Assembly (NCBI GenBank): GCA_963815665.1
Contig: CAWFHN010000013.1
Coordinates: forward strand, 124,001 to 188,000
From: DASUPK01 sp963815665
GTDB taxonomy: Bacteria > Actinomycetota > Thermoleophilia > Solirubrobacterales > 70-9
DNA length: 64,000 bases
Direction of reading: 5' to 3'
Below are positions 1 through 8,131 of this stretch, in pieces; the first letter of the stretch is position 1, and every line of letters starts with the position of its first letter. The position numbers were made by a program, and so were the translations under genes. The notes below the pieces were generated by a model that saw only the letters and a program-made list of their open reading frames with translations, searched no databases and was not told the origin of the DNA.

Positions 1-341
1 TCTACTCGATCTCCGTGCTCGAGCACATCCCGGCCGACGCGGTCGGGGACGTGGTGGCGACCGCGAACGAGGCCGTCGCCCCGGGTGGCTGCTCGATCCA
101 CGCGGTCGATCACGTGCTCGCGGGCTGGGGCGCGGACGCCCACCTGGAGCGCCTGGAGGAGATCGTGCGCCGCTCCGGGCTGGTGGTGGACACGCTCCAC
201 CGGCTGATCCGCGGGCTCGAGACCGACCCGGAGGCCTACTTCGTCTCGGCCGAGGCGCACGAGCGCTGGCGCGGCGCCCTTCCCTACGACGACTACCCGA
301 TGCGGAAGATCGGCTCGATCGGGGTGCTCAGCCGCAAGTGA
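1..341 (+). CDS. SAM-dependent methyltransferase, C-terminal part
   Basis: The gene enters from the left edge and is read in the frame beginning at base 3. The first visible residues, YSISVLEHIP, match the post-motif III 'S-V-L-E-H' segment of class I SAM-dependent methyltransferases. About 112 residues and the TGA at 339-341 are visible; the SAM-binding glycine loop lies outside the window. It stands at the head of a plus-strand polysaccharide array, so a glycan-modifying methyltransferase is plausible, but the substrate cannot be told. Confidence 0.7.
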   Translation, partial: YSISVLEHIPADAVGDVVATANEAVAPGGCSIHAVDHVLAGWGADAHLERLEEIVRRSGLVVDTLHRLIRGLETDPEAYFVSAEAHERWRGALPYDDYPMRKIGSIGVLSRK

Positions 342-351
342 GCTCTGACGC

Positions 352-357
352 TATGTT
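352..357 (+). promoter_or_regulatory. Putative -10 hexamer TATGTT for the gene at 367
   Basis: TATGTT lies 9 nt before the ATG at 367, and no Shine-Dalgarno sequence lies between them. The spacing matches the other TAnnnT-start pairs in this window and suggests a leaderless transcript. The call rests on pattern only. Confidence 0.4.
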
Positions 358-366
358 CCGCCCGAG

Positions 367-1330
367 ATGATCGCCTTCGGCTGCCCAATCACCGACCACG
401 AGCAATACGAGGCCTTCGCCGAGCCCGGCATCAAGCTCGTCGCCGAGCCCGACTCCGAGATCCTCGCGCTCGGCTCCGCCGGCCTCGGCGACGCCTCGAT
501 CTTCCGCAACTACAACCTCCTGATCGAGGAGGCCGCGAAGCTCGACGACCTCGAGGCCCTGGTGCTGGTCCACCAGGACGCCGAGATCGTCGATCCGGAG
601 TTCTGCGTGAAGGTGAGACGCGCGCTGCAGCACGAGGACCTCGGGCATCCTCGGCTGCGCCGGGGCGATCGGGGTGCGGAACATCGCCTGGTGGGACGGC
701 TCGGTGACGCTCGCCTCCTTCTCGCACCAGTACGAGGAGTACGGCGGCGGCGAGATCCTCGGCTCGACCTTCAACTGGGAGGAGGCGCCCCCCGAGGCGC
801 GGACCGGCGAGGTCGACGTGATCGACGGGTTCATGATGGTCCTCTCTCCCTGGTTCATCGAGAACATCCGCTTCGACGAGTCCCTGGGGCAGCTGCACGG
901 CTACGACTTCGACGTCTGCCAGCAGGTGCGTGCCGCCGGCAAGAAGGTGATGACCGAGCACATCCAGGTGATCCACCATCACTCGCTGGAGCTGATCGGC
1001 GACGTCGAGGGCTGGGTCGCCGCCCACATGAGGGTCGCCGAGAAGTGGGACGGGAAGCTCTCCCCCGCCCAGACGATCCCGGGCGACTGGAAGGAGCGGA
1101 CGCGCTGGGCCGAGGCGCGCCGAGACGCGGCGCTGATGCAGGCGAACGCGGCGGAGCTCGCCCGGGACGCCGCCGTCCTCGACCTCGAGCGCCAGCTCGA
1201 GTCCGTCGAGCGCAGCGCCAGCTGGCGGCTGACGAAGCCCCTGCGCTGGCTCAAGTCCTTGATCAGCCGCGGCGAGGAGCCGTCACGGAACGGCAACTCG
1301 CCGGGGCCGCTGCCGACCCGTCAGCGCTGA
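367..1330 (+). CDS. Glycosyltransferase-like protein (Glyco_tranf_2_5 type), frameshifted
   Basis: Two frames join into one protein of about 320 aa. The first (367 to about 646) begins MIAFGCPITDHEQYEAF and contains LVLVHQDAEIVDPEFC. The second continues IGVRNIAWWDGSV to a stop at 1330. The HQDAE segment and the later DGFMMVLSPWFIENIRFDES segment resemble the glycosyltransferase-like family often found in polysaccharide loci. The C-terminus is a short coiled coil followed by SASWRLTKPLRWLK, a tail common in glycan enzymes. The break is one extra C near 646: removing it restores D-L-G-I-L-G-C-A-G-A-I-G. It could be a sequencing error or a real mutation. The 3' end overlaps the convergent methyltransferase gene. 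Confidence 0.6.
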
Positions 1331-2326
1331 TCGTCGCGCGCTGCGCCTCGCTCTCCGCCAGCAGGTCGCTGAGCTGCTGCCTCGAGAACGCCGGCTTGCC
1401 GCGCCCGCGCGCCTTCGAGAGCCACTCGGCCGCGGCGAAGGCGCCCGAGTGCGAGCAGATCCGCCTGACGGCGTCCTCCAGCCTGCCGGGCGTAGGCGAA
1501 GCGCTCGTCGATCTCCTGCTCGCGGGAGTGGCGCTGCACGAGCTGGGTGACTCGGGCCTTCTCGACCCGCTCGAGGATCGGATTGCGGTCCCAGGGCTCG
1601 ACGATCTCCGCCACCGCGTCCGACCAGGGCGCGCTCTCCGGCCAGAGCAGCCCGCAGCCGAAGAAGATCGGGATCACGGCCAGCCGCAGGCCGTCATGCC
1701 CGGCCATGAAGTCCTCGATCGCGGTCATCACGCCGTTGCGGGGGCCGCCCTCCTCCAGCGCACCCCACTCGAAGGGGAGCCCTCGCTCGGCCGTGCCCGG
1801 ATTCCCCGGAACGAGCTTGATGTCCTCGCCGTACGGGTGGCGATGCTCGGCCGGAATGCGATCGGGGGCGGCGTACTGGTCGCGGCGCGCGAGCGGCCAG
1901 CAGACGTCGTGGAAGACCAGCAGCGGGATCCGGCCCTCGGGCGCGCGCTCGGCGATCAGGCGCAGCTCCTCGCTCAGCGTGTAGTAGTTGTGGTCGCCGT
2001 CGAGGACGACCGCGTCCGCGATCTGCAGGTGGCCCAGAGCCTCGATGCTGGTCTCTGCGACCACCTGGAGGTCCGGGTAGGTGTCGAGCAGCTCGACCAG
2101 GTCGTCGTGCGGCATGGGGTCGATCGCCGTCACGTGCGCGCCGCTCGGCGCCGCCCAGCTGCAGCAGCTCCTCGGTCAGCCTCCCCCTCTCCGCGCCGGC
2201 CTCGATCACCGAGCCGACCGCGGCCGCATCGAAGCAGGCTCCCCAGATCTCGGCGAAGTTGCCGAGCGAGTAGCCGGCCTCGTCCGGATTGGTCCGGTGG
2301 TAGTAGGAGGTGACTTTCATCGGCAT
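1263..2326 (-). CDS. Class I SAM-dependent methyltransferase, twice frameshifted
   Basis: The gene reads MPMKVTSYYHRTNPDEAGYS, then a SAM-binding region VIEAGAERGRLTEELL, then (after a shift near 2151-2155) GAHVTAIDPMPHDDLVELLD and VVLDGDHNYYT, typical of the Methyltransf_24 type that uses an acidic DGDH motif. A second shift near 1485 moves the tail into a frame encoding AEWLSKARGRGKPAFSRQQ and ending at 1263. Both breaks are cured by removing one base (an extra G/C each), giving about 353 aa. With the frame uncorrected, the tail from 1485 to 1321 is low-complexity arginine/glycine. It faces the neighbouring glycosyltransferase-like gene tail to tail, overlapping by about 68 bp. The methyl acceptor is unknown; a sugar or nucleotide sugar is likely from context. 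Confidence 0.55.
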
Positions 2327-2390
2327 GGCGATTGGGGGGCCGATTCGGTATCCGGCCGAGCGCGGAGTCTAGGCCCAGCACGCATCCGGT

Positions 2391-2396
2391 TACGCT
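2391..2396 (+). promoter_or_regulatory. Putative -10 hexamer TACGCT for the acetyltransferase gene
   Basis: TACGCT ends 10 nt before the ATG at 2407, in the gap between divergent genes. There is no Shine-Dalgarno sequence between hexamer and start, so a leaderless message is likely. Confidence 0.4.
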
Positions 2397-2406
2397 CCGG
2401 TTCGCA

Positions 2407-3006
2407 ATGTTCAAGCCCGAGAACCCGAAGGCCAAGGCGCTGATGAGCGAGATCCGGGCGCGCCACCCGGGGCTGCGCGAGGCCCTGGTCGCCGACGCGC
2501 GCATCTCGCTGCTTCACCGGGGCGAGCGTCACGTGCTCCGTTCGCGAGCGGATGCCGCGATTCAGATACTGCGCCTGATCTGGACCAGCGACGCATTCCT
2601 CGCCCAGGCCCTCTACAGGGTCAAGGCTCGCCTCCAGCGGCTGGGCGTGCCGGTGCTGCCGCGATTGGCGCACCGGCTGGCGATGGCCACCGGCCAGGTC
2701 TCGATCGGGGACCCGGTGGTAATCCACCCCGGGATCCACCTGCTCCACGGGCAGGTGGTGATCGACGGCGTCGTGGAGATCCAACCCGGCGCGGTGATCG
2801 GGCCCTTCGTCACGATCGGGCTGCGAAGCGCGGACATCGTGGGCCCGACCATCGCGGAGGACGTCACGATCGGCACCGGCGCCAAGGTCCTGGGCAGGAT
2901 CAAGGTGGGCGCCGGTGTCTCGATCGGGGCCAACGCCGTGGTGGTGGACGACGTGCCCGCCGGCGCCACGGTCGTCGGGGTACCGGCCCGTCCGGCGGGG
3001 GAGTAG
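2407..3006 (+). CDS. Serine acetyltransferase-like hexapeptide-repeat acyltransferase
   Basis: A 199-aa protein starting MFKPENPKAKALMSE. The N-terminal half is helical. The C-terminal half (from about residue 95) is a left-handed beta-helix of hexapeptide repeats (IGDPVVIHPGIHL, IGPFVTIG, IGTGAKVLG, IGANAVVVDDVPAGATVVG), closing with the PARP-like turn of CysE-family enzymes. Such enzymes move an acetyl group from acetyl-CoA to serine or to sugars. It sits among polysaccharide genes, so it may act as a sugar O-acetyltransferase rather than in cysteine synthesis. An ATG at 2332 is in frame, but its added residues look non-coding and the -10 element lies downstream of it, so 2407 is chosen. 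Confidence 0.75.
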   Translation: MFKPENPKAKALMSEIRARHPGLREALVADARISLLHRGERHVLRSRADAAIQILRLIWTSDAFLAQALYRVKARLQRLGVPVLPRLAHRLAMATGQVSIGDPVVIHPGIHLLHGQVVIDGVVEIQPGAVIGPFVTIGLRSADIVGPTIAEDVTIGTGAKVLGRIKVGAGVSIGANAVVVDDVPAGATVVGVPARPAGE

Positions 3007-3026
3007 AGCACGGGCGGAGGTGCTGC

Positions 3027-3032
3027 TACTTT
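3027..3032 (+). promoter_or_regulatory. Putative -10 hexamer TACTTT upstream of the PhyH gene
   Basis: GCTACTTTGC precedes the ATG at 3051 by 18 nt. The same decamer occurs before the GT2 gene at 31274. The longer gap suggests a short untranslated leader here. Confidence 0.3.
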
Positions 3033-3050
3033 GCTTCGCTGTCACGAGAC

Positions 3051-4104
3051 ATGATCTTTCGTTCACGCAAGAAATCCGGCTCGACGGCCACTCTGGGCGG
3101 CTCCGCTGCCGATCTGGCGGCAGGGCGGAGCACCGAGGAGCTGCTCGCTGAGATCGAGGAGCTGACCAGCTCGAACCGCGAGCACCGCGACGCGGACATG
3201 GAGACACGCCTGGTCGCGCTCCGCCATGCGGCCGGCATCCGGCTGCTGGACGCATCCGCCGGCGGGGCCGACTATCCCGAGCCCGCCTTCGATCAGCTCC
3301 CCGACCGCAACGGGGAGCTCGCCGGGATCACGCCCGAGCAGCTCACCCCCGAGATCCTGCGAGCCGGGATTCTCCGCGACGGCTGCCTGCTGGTTCGAGG
3401 CGTGCTCAGCCAGGACGACGCCGCGAGCCTCGTCGAGCAGATCCAGTCCGCCTTCGAGGCCCGTGACGCGCTGCAGGCTGGTCAGTCGGCGGACGACCGG
3501 CTACTACCACGAGTTCGTGGCGGACCCGCGCTTCGCCGGCGAGGAGGGTGGCCGTGACTGGGTGGCCGGCGGTGGAGGCCTCTGGGTGGCCGACTCTCCC
3601 CACCTGATGTTCGAGATGCTCAATTGCTTCGACCGCGCGGGGCTGACGCGCGTGATCAACGACTACCTGGGCGAGCGCCCGACGATCTCCGTGGAGAAGT
3701 GCACCCTGCGCAAGGTCGACCCCGACGCCGGCCACGGCTGGCATCAGGACGGCGCCTTCATGGGCGACGTCCGCGCCCTCAACGTCTGGCTCTCGCTCTC
3801 ACGCTGCGGCGACGAGGCCCCGGGAATGGACGTGGTCCCCAGGCGCCTCGATCACCTCGTCCCCAGCGGCACCGACGGCGCGCTCTTCGAATGGTCGGTG
3901 TCCCCGAAGGTCGCCGAGGAGGCCGCCGGCGAGACCGGGATCGTGCGGCCGATCTTCGAGCCGGGGGACGTGCTGCTCTTCGACGACCTCTTCCTGCACT
4001 CGACCGCCGCCGAGCCCTCGATGAAGAAGAGCCGGATGGCGATCGAGAGCTGGTTCTTCGGGGCCTCCGCCTCCCCCGCGGAGTACGCGCCCCTCGCTGT
4101 GTGA
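3051..4104 (+). CDS. Phytanoyl-CoA dioxygenase (PhyH) family protein, frameshifted
   Basis: Two frames join into about 350 aa. The first part (to about 3498) has GITPEQLTPEILRAG and DGCLLVRGVLSQDDA, the usual PhyH entry. The second part carries the Fe(II) ligands: H and D in GWHQDGAFMG, and the distal H in DLFLHSTAAEP. It is followed by a basic residue (KKSRMAIE) placed where 2-oxoglutarate is bound. The family hydroxylates diverse substrates using Fe(II), O2 and 2-oxoglutarate. One extra C near 3498 breaks the frame; removing it gives S-A-D-D-G-Y-Y-H-E-F. The stop at 4104 overlaps the next gene's GTG by 4 bases, so the two are translationally coupled. The substrate is unknown; a glycan precursor or lipid is possible. 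Confidence 0.6.
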
Positions 4105-4829
4105 GGAGCCCTCCGGAACCTCGCCGGTTCTTCTTCGTCCACATTCAGAAGACAGGCGGGGTCTCGCTGTACGTGCGCATGCGGTGGTACGTCGGACCGC
4201 GGAGGCCGTCTATCCCGGGCCCTCGGACGGCAGCGCGACCGCGGTTGCGCCGCAGCTCTATCCCGCAAATCCTGCTCGAGCGCTGGAAGGCGCGCCGTGA
4301 CGAGATCAGGGTCGTGACCGGTCACTTCCCTCTCTGCGTGACAGAGCTCCTCGACGCGGACTTCGCCACCTTCACCGTGCTCCGCGACCCGGTCGAGCGC
4401 ACCCTCAGCTACCTGCGCCACCACCGGGACACGACCCCGGCGGACAGCGAGCGCTCGCTGGAGGAGATCTACGAGGATCCGGCGCGCTTCAGGCCGTTCA
4501 TCGAGAACCACATGGTGAAGATGCTCTCCCTGCGAGCCGAGGAGATGACGCACGGGATGATGACGGTCATCGATCTCGACCGACGACGTCTCCGGCGGGC
4601 GAAGCGGGCGCTCCGGAAGATGGACGAGTTCGGCATCCAGGAGGACCTCGAGGCCTTCGCCCAGAGGCTTCAGCGGCGCCTCGGCTGGGAGCTCGGGCCG
4701 AAGGTGCACGGCAACGTCACCGAGGCAGACGACGTGCCCGACTCGTTCCGATCGCGGATCGCCGAGGACAATCAGCTCGACATGGAGCTCTACGAATACG
4801 CCCGGAAGCTGCTCAGCAGGCGGACCTAG
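4101..4829 (+). CDS. Sulfotransferase family 2 protein (carbohydrate sulfotransferase-like)
   Basis: A 242-aa protein with a GTG start overlapping the previous stop (GTGA). It has the PAPS 5'-phosphosulfate loop near residues 11-22 (FFFVHIQKTGGVS, where K-T-G-G is diagnostic) and the 3'-phosphate-binding segment FTVLRDPVERTLSYLRH. This pattern matches heparan 6-O-sulfotransferase-like enzymes, which sulfate sugar hydroxyls using PAPS. It is intact although its neighbours carry indels. It lies between a PhyH gene and a glycosyltransferase gene in an exopolysaccharide locus, so glycan sulfation is the simplest reading. Genes for PAPS synthesis are not in this window. Confidence 0.8.
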   Translation: MRSPPEPRRFFFVHIQKTGGVSLYVRMRWYVGPRRPSIPGPRTAARPRLRRSSIPQILLERWKARRDEIRVVTGHFPLCVTELLDADFATFTVLRDPVERTLSYLRHHRDTTPADSERSLEEIYEDPARFRPFIENHMVKMLSLRAEEMTHGMMTVIDLDRRRLRRAKRALRKMDEFGIQEDLEAFAQRLQRRLGWELGPKVHGNVTEADDVPDSFRSRIAEDNQLDMELYEYARKLLSRRT

Positions 4830-4831
4830 CG

Positions 4832-6306
4832 ATGCTTGTCGGGAGCGAGCCCGCCGTCGCGGGCCTCGAGATCCAACCGCCCGCCCGGATCGCCGTCGGC
4901 AGAGGCACCGCATTCGTGATCGGCGGCTACTGCTACCACCCGAACGAGAGGACGCGGCGGCTCCAGGTGCAGGTCGGTGACTCCAGGCAGCCGGTCGAGC
5001 GATTCCGCCTGCCGCGCGACGACGTCTACGAGGGGCTCGAGGCGGGCGATCCCGCGCGCGCCCACGCGTACCGGAGCGGATTCGTCGCGCTCGTCGACGT
5101 GGGGCCGATCGATCGCGCGCAGCGGCTCGAGATCGAGCTGGTCCTGACCCTCGCCGGCGGGGGCGAGGCGCGGGCCCCGGCCGGCTCGGTCGACGTCCAG
5201 CCGGAGCTTCCGCCCCCCGCGGACGCTCCCCCGCCGGAATTTCCCGATCGCCCGGGCCCGCGGGTGGCGATCTGCATGGCGACCTACGAGCCGCCGGAGG
5301 ACCTGCTCCGCATCCAGCTCGAATCCATCAAGCGACAGACGCACGAGAACTGGATCTGCCTGATCAGCGACGACCGCTCTTCGGACGAGGCCTTCGAGCG
5401 AATCCTGGCCCTGACCGGGGACGATCCGCGCTTCGTCGTCTCGCGCAGCGAGAGCCGGCTCGGCTTCTACCGGAACTTCGAGCGGGCCCTTTCGATGGCG
5501 CCCTCGGAGCGCCGACTTCGTGACCCTCTGCGACCAGGACGACCGCTGGCACCCCGGGAAGCTCGAGCGGCTGCTCGAGGGCATCGGCGACGCGCAGCTC
5601 GTCTACAGCGACGCCCGGATCGTCAGCCCCGCGGGCGAGCTCGTCAGGCCCTCCTACTGGACCGAGCGACGAAACAACTACACGAACTACGCCTCGCTGC
5701 TGCTCGCCAACTCGGTGACCGGGGCCGCCTCCCTGTTCCCGCGCGACCTCCTGGACGACGCACTGCCCTTCCCGCCCCGTCTGGCCCGGGCGTTCCACGA
5801 CCACTGGCTCGCCGTCGTCGCGATGTCGCGCGGGGAGATCGCCTACGTGGACGAGCCGCTCTACGACTACGTCCAGCACGGCGACGCCGTGATCGGCCAC
5901 TCGGAGGCCAACAAGAAGCCGCGCTCGGTTCGCAGGCACCTGCTCGAGCGTCTCCGCAACCCGACCGGCGGCTCGCGCATCGTCTACTTCTACGACTGGC
6001 ATCAGGAGCTCCTCCTCCTGGAGGTGCTCCGGCTGCGCTGCTGGCCGCGGATGACTCCCCCGAAGCGCAGGACCCTGCGCCGCCTTCTCTCGGCCGACAG
6101 CGGGCGTGGCCGGGCTCAGCTGGCTCCTGGGACGGCGCACCAGGCGCCTCTGGGGACACGATGAGACCCTGGACGGGAGCTGTTCTACGCGTACGCGCTG
6201 GTCAGGCGCCGGGCCGTCTCGGCGTGGACCGCCGGCCGGCAGAAGGCCAAGCCGGCTGCTCCCGCGGGACGCCAGCATCCCGCCGGATCCCGGCCGCGAG
6301 AAATGA
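4832..6306 (+). CDS. GT2 family glycosyltransferase with N-terminal extension, multiply frameshifted
   Basis: Starts MLVGSEPAVAGLEIQPP 2 nt after the sulfotransferase stop. About 145 residues of beta-rich N-terminal extension precede a GT-A domain: RVAICMATYEPPEDLL, then WICLISDDRSSDE, then (next frame) FVTLCDQDDRWHPGKLERL with the D-x-D metal site, typical of rhamnosyl/galactosyltransferase-like GT2 enzymes. Indels needed to keep the protein continuous are one extra C near 5510, one extra C near 6105, one lost G near 6177 and one extra base between about 6235 and 6260. Their net effect gives about 490 aa ending at a TGA (6304-6306) that overlaps the next gene's ATG. The count of indels suggests poor base quality or decay. 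Confidence 0.55.
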
Positions 6307-7250
6307 CCGGGAGCGCGTCACTCGACGTCGTGATCGTCGCCTTCCGTTCGCGGGAGATGCTGCGGGAGTGCCTCGAATCGCTGCGCGCGCACCCAGGGCC
6401 GTCCTGCCCGATGAAGGTGATCGTCGTGGACAACGCGTCCGGCGACGGGACGAGCGAGATGGTCGGATCCGGATATCCGGAGGTGGAGCTGATCGGCTCG
6501 CTCGCCAACCTGGGGTTCGCTGCGGCGACCAACCTCGGGGCGGCGCGCGGGGAGGCCGGCTACCTGCTCGCGCTCAACCCCGACACCGCCGTCACCGAGG
6601 GGGCGCTCGACACCGTGATTGCGGCGATGGAGGCGCATCCCGAGGTGGCCGTGGCGGGCCCACGCCTGCTCCGCCCGGACGGCTCCCTCGACCACGCCTC
6701 GAAGCGGTCGTTCCCCACGCCGCTCAGCGCGCTCGGCCACTTCACCGGCGTCGGCCGGCGTCCGGGCGCGAGCGGGAAGCTGGCCGCCTACCGCGCGCCG
6801 GACGTCGAGGCGGGCCCGGTGGACGCCGTCAACGGCGCCTTCATGCTGATGCGGCGCTCGGCGTTCGAGCGGGTCGGAGGATTCGACGAGGGCTACTGGA
6901 TGTACATGGAGGACCTCGACCTCTGCTACGCGCTCGCCCAGGCCGGCTGGGGCACCTGGTACGAGCCGGGCGCAACCGTCATGCACGTCAAGGGCGGCAC
7001 GACCGGCGGCGAGCGATCGGTCCGCCTCAACTGGGCCTTCCATCGGGGGATGTACCGCTTCTATCGCAAGCACTACGCGCCGAGCCACTCATGGGCGCTC
7101 AACGGGATCATCTACGTGGGAATCGCCGCGAAGCTCGCGACTGCCGTCGTTCACTCGCTCCTGCGCCGGAGCCGCGCCCGCCTGCGCCAGCGGCGCCCCA
7201 GCGTGGCCCCGAGCGATGGCGGATCCGGCAGCAGGCCCGCGGGCGGGTAG
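6303..7250 (+). CDS. GT2 family glycosyltransferase (rhamnosyltransferase WbbL-like)
   Basis: An intact 315-aa GT-A glycosyltransferase. It opens LDVVIVAFRSREMLRECLES, has VIVVDNASGDGTSE for nucleotide binding, LALNPDTAV as the D-x-D-like metal site, and FERVGGFDEGYWMYMEDLDL as the acceptor/catalytic ED-L motif of the WbbL/GT2 rhamnosyltransferase group. The ATG overlaps the previous stop (ATGA), so it belongs to the same operon. The C-terminal 33 codons overlap the convergent gene by 100 bp. It probably transfers a sugar onto a lipid-linked oligosaccharide at the inner face of the membrane; donor and acceptor are not deducible. Confidence 0.8.
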   Translation: MTGSASLDVVIVAFRSREMLRECLESLRAHPGPSCPMKVIVVDNASGDGTSEMVGSGYPEVELIGSLANLGFAAATNLGAARGEAGYLLALNPDTAVTEGALDTVIAAMEAHPEVAVAGPRLLRPDGSLDHASKRSFPTPLSALGHFTGVGRRPGASGKLAAYRAPDVEAGPVDAVNGAFMLMRRSAFERVGGFDEGYWMYMEDLDLCYALAQAGWGTWYEPGATVMHVKGGTTGGERSVRLNWAFHRGMYRFYRKHYAPSHSWALNGIIYVGIAAKLATAVVHSLLRRSRARLRQRRPSVAPSDGGSGSRPAGG

Positions 7251-8131
7251 GGCTCCGCAGGCCGTCCGGCGCGAAGCCCGTTGACCCTCCCGCGGACCCC
7301 TTCGAGGTTCCGGTCGAGGACCGCCTGGCCAGCGCTCACCGAGAGCTCGCGCGCGACGATGCCCGGAAGGCGCCATGGCGTGATCACGTTCCACTTGCGC
7401 AGCATGTATCCGCGCCCGTAGCCCATCAGGTAGTCCTTTCGGCGCGATCCGGACCCGAGGGTCCCGGAGTGCTCATGGAGCCCGCGAGCCGCCTTGGCGA
7501 GCCTGCACGATCCGCCCGCGCGCCGGAGGCGGAGGACGAGGTCGACGTCCTCCAGGTAGGCGAAGAGGCGCTCGTCGAAGCCGTCGACCTCGAGGAACGC
7601 CTCGCGCCAGAACGCCGCCGCGGCCCCCGAGGGGCCGATGGGATCGGCCACCGGGCCCTCCAGCGCCTCGACCGGCTCGCCGTTCAGGTAGTCGAACGCG
7701 AGCAGGGTCCGATCGATCTCTATCCCGGCTGTCTCGATCAGTCCCGGCTCGCCGGCGTCGCACATAACGCCCGCGGCCATCACGACCCCGCCGGCCGGAT
7801 CGAGCGGCGCGGTGATCCGATCGACATAGCCGGGATCGACCACGCTGTCGTCGTTGAGCAGGACCAGCGTGTCGCCCTGCGCTTCCCGGGCCGCGAGGTT
7901 GACGGCGCGCGAATAGCCGAGGTTCGACTCAAGTCGCAGGATCTGGGCCCCCTCGACGGCATCGGCCGCCCGGTCGAGCTCCGGGGCTCCCGTGCCGTTG
8001 TCGGCCACGATGGTCTCGAAGCCCACCCCTTCCCCGGCCAGCGACTCCAGAAGCTTCACCGCCCGCGCCGGGGTGACGGTGGGGACGATGACCGTGGCGG
8101 TCAGAAGGCTCCGGTGCCTCGAATCACGCAC
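7151..8131 (-). CDS. GT2 family glycosyltransferase
   Basis: A 326-aa GT-A enzyme with ATVIVPTVTPARAVKLLES, TIVADNGTGAPEL, LVLLNDDSVVDPGYVDRI (metal site) and LEVDGFDERLFAYLEDVDL (acceptor/catalytic region). The start is a GTG at 8131 and lies 31 bp inside the end of the upstream sugar-transferase gene; a start a few codons further in is possible. The last 100 bp overlap the convergent glycosyltransferase, an unusually long tail-to-tail overlap. It probably adds a sugar to the lipid-linked repeat unit begun by its neighbour. Confidence 0.8.
   Translation of the reverse strand: MRDSRHRSLLTATVIVPTVTPARAVKLLESLAGEGVGFETIVADNGTGAPELDRAADAVEGAQILRLESNLGYSRAVNLAAREAQGDTLVLLNDDSVVDPGYVDRITAPLDPAGGVVMAAGVMCDAGEPGLIETAGIEIDRTLLAFDYLNGEPVEALEGPVADPIGPSGAAAAFWREAFLEVDGFDERLFAYLEDVDLVLRLRRAGGSCRLAKAARGLHEHSGTLGSGSRRKDYLMGYGRGYMLRKWNVITPWRLPGIVARELSVSAGQAVLDRNLEGVRGRVNGLRAGRPAEPYPPAGLLPDPPSLGATLGRRWRRRARLRRRSE

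Noticed and set aside
1320..2313. Apparent continuation of the glycosyltransferase-like frame from 367 to 2313
   Set aside because: It reads antisense through the methyltransferase gene and has the composition of a GC-rich shadow frame; the real C-terminus is at 1330 in the shifted frame.
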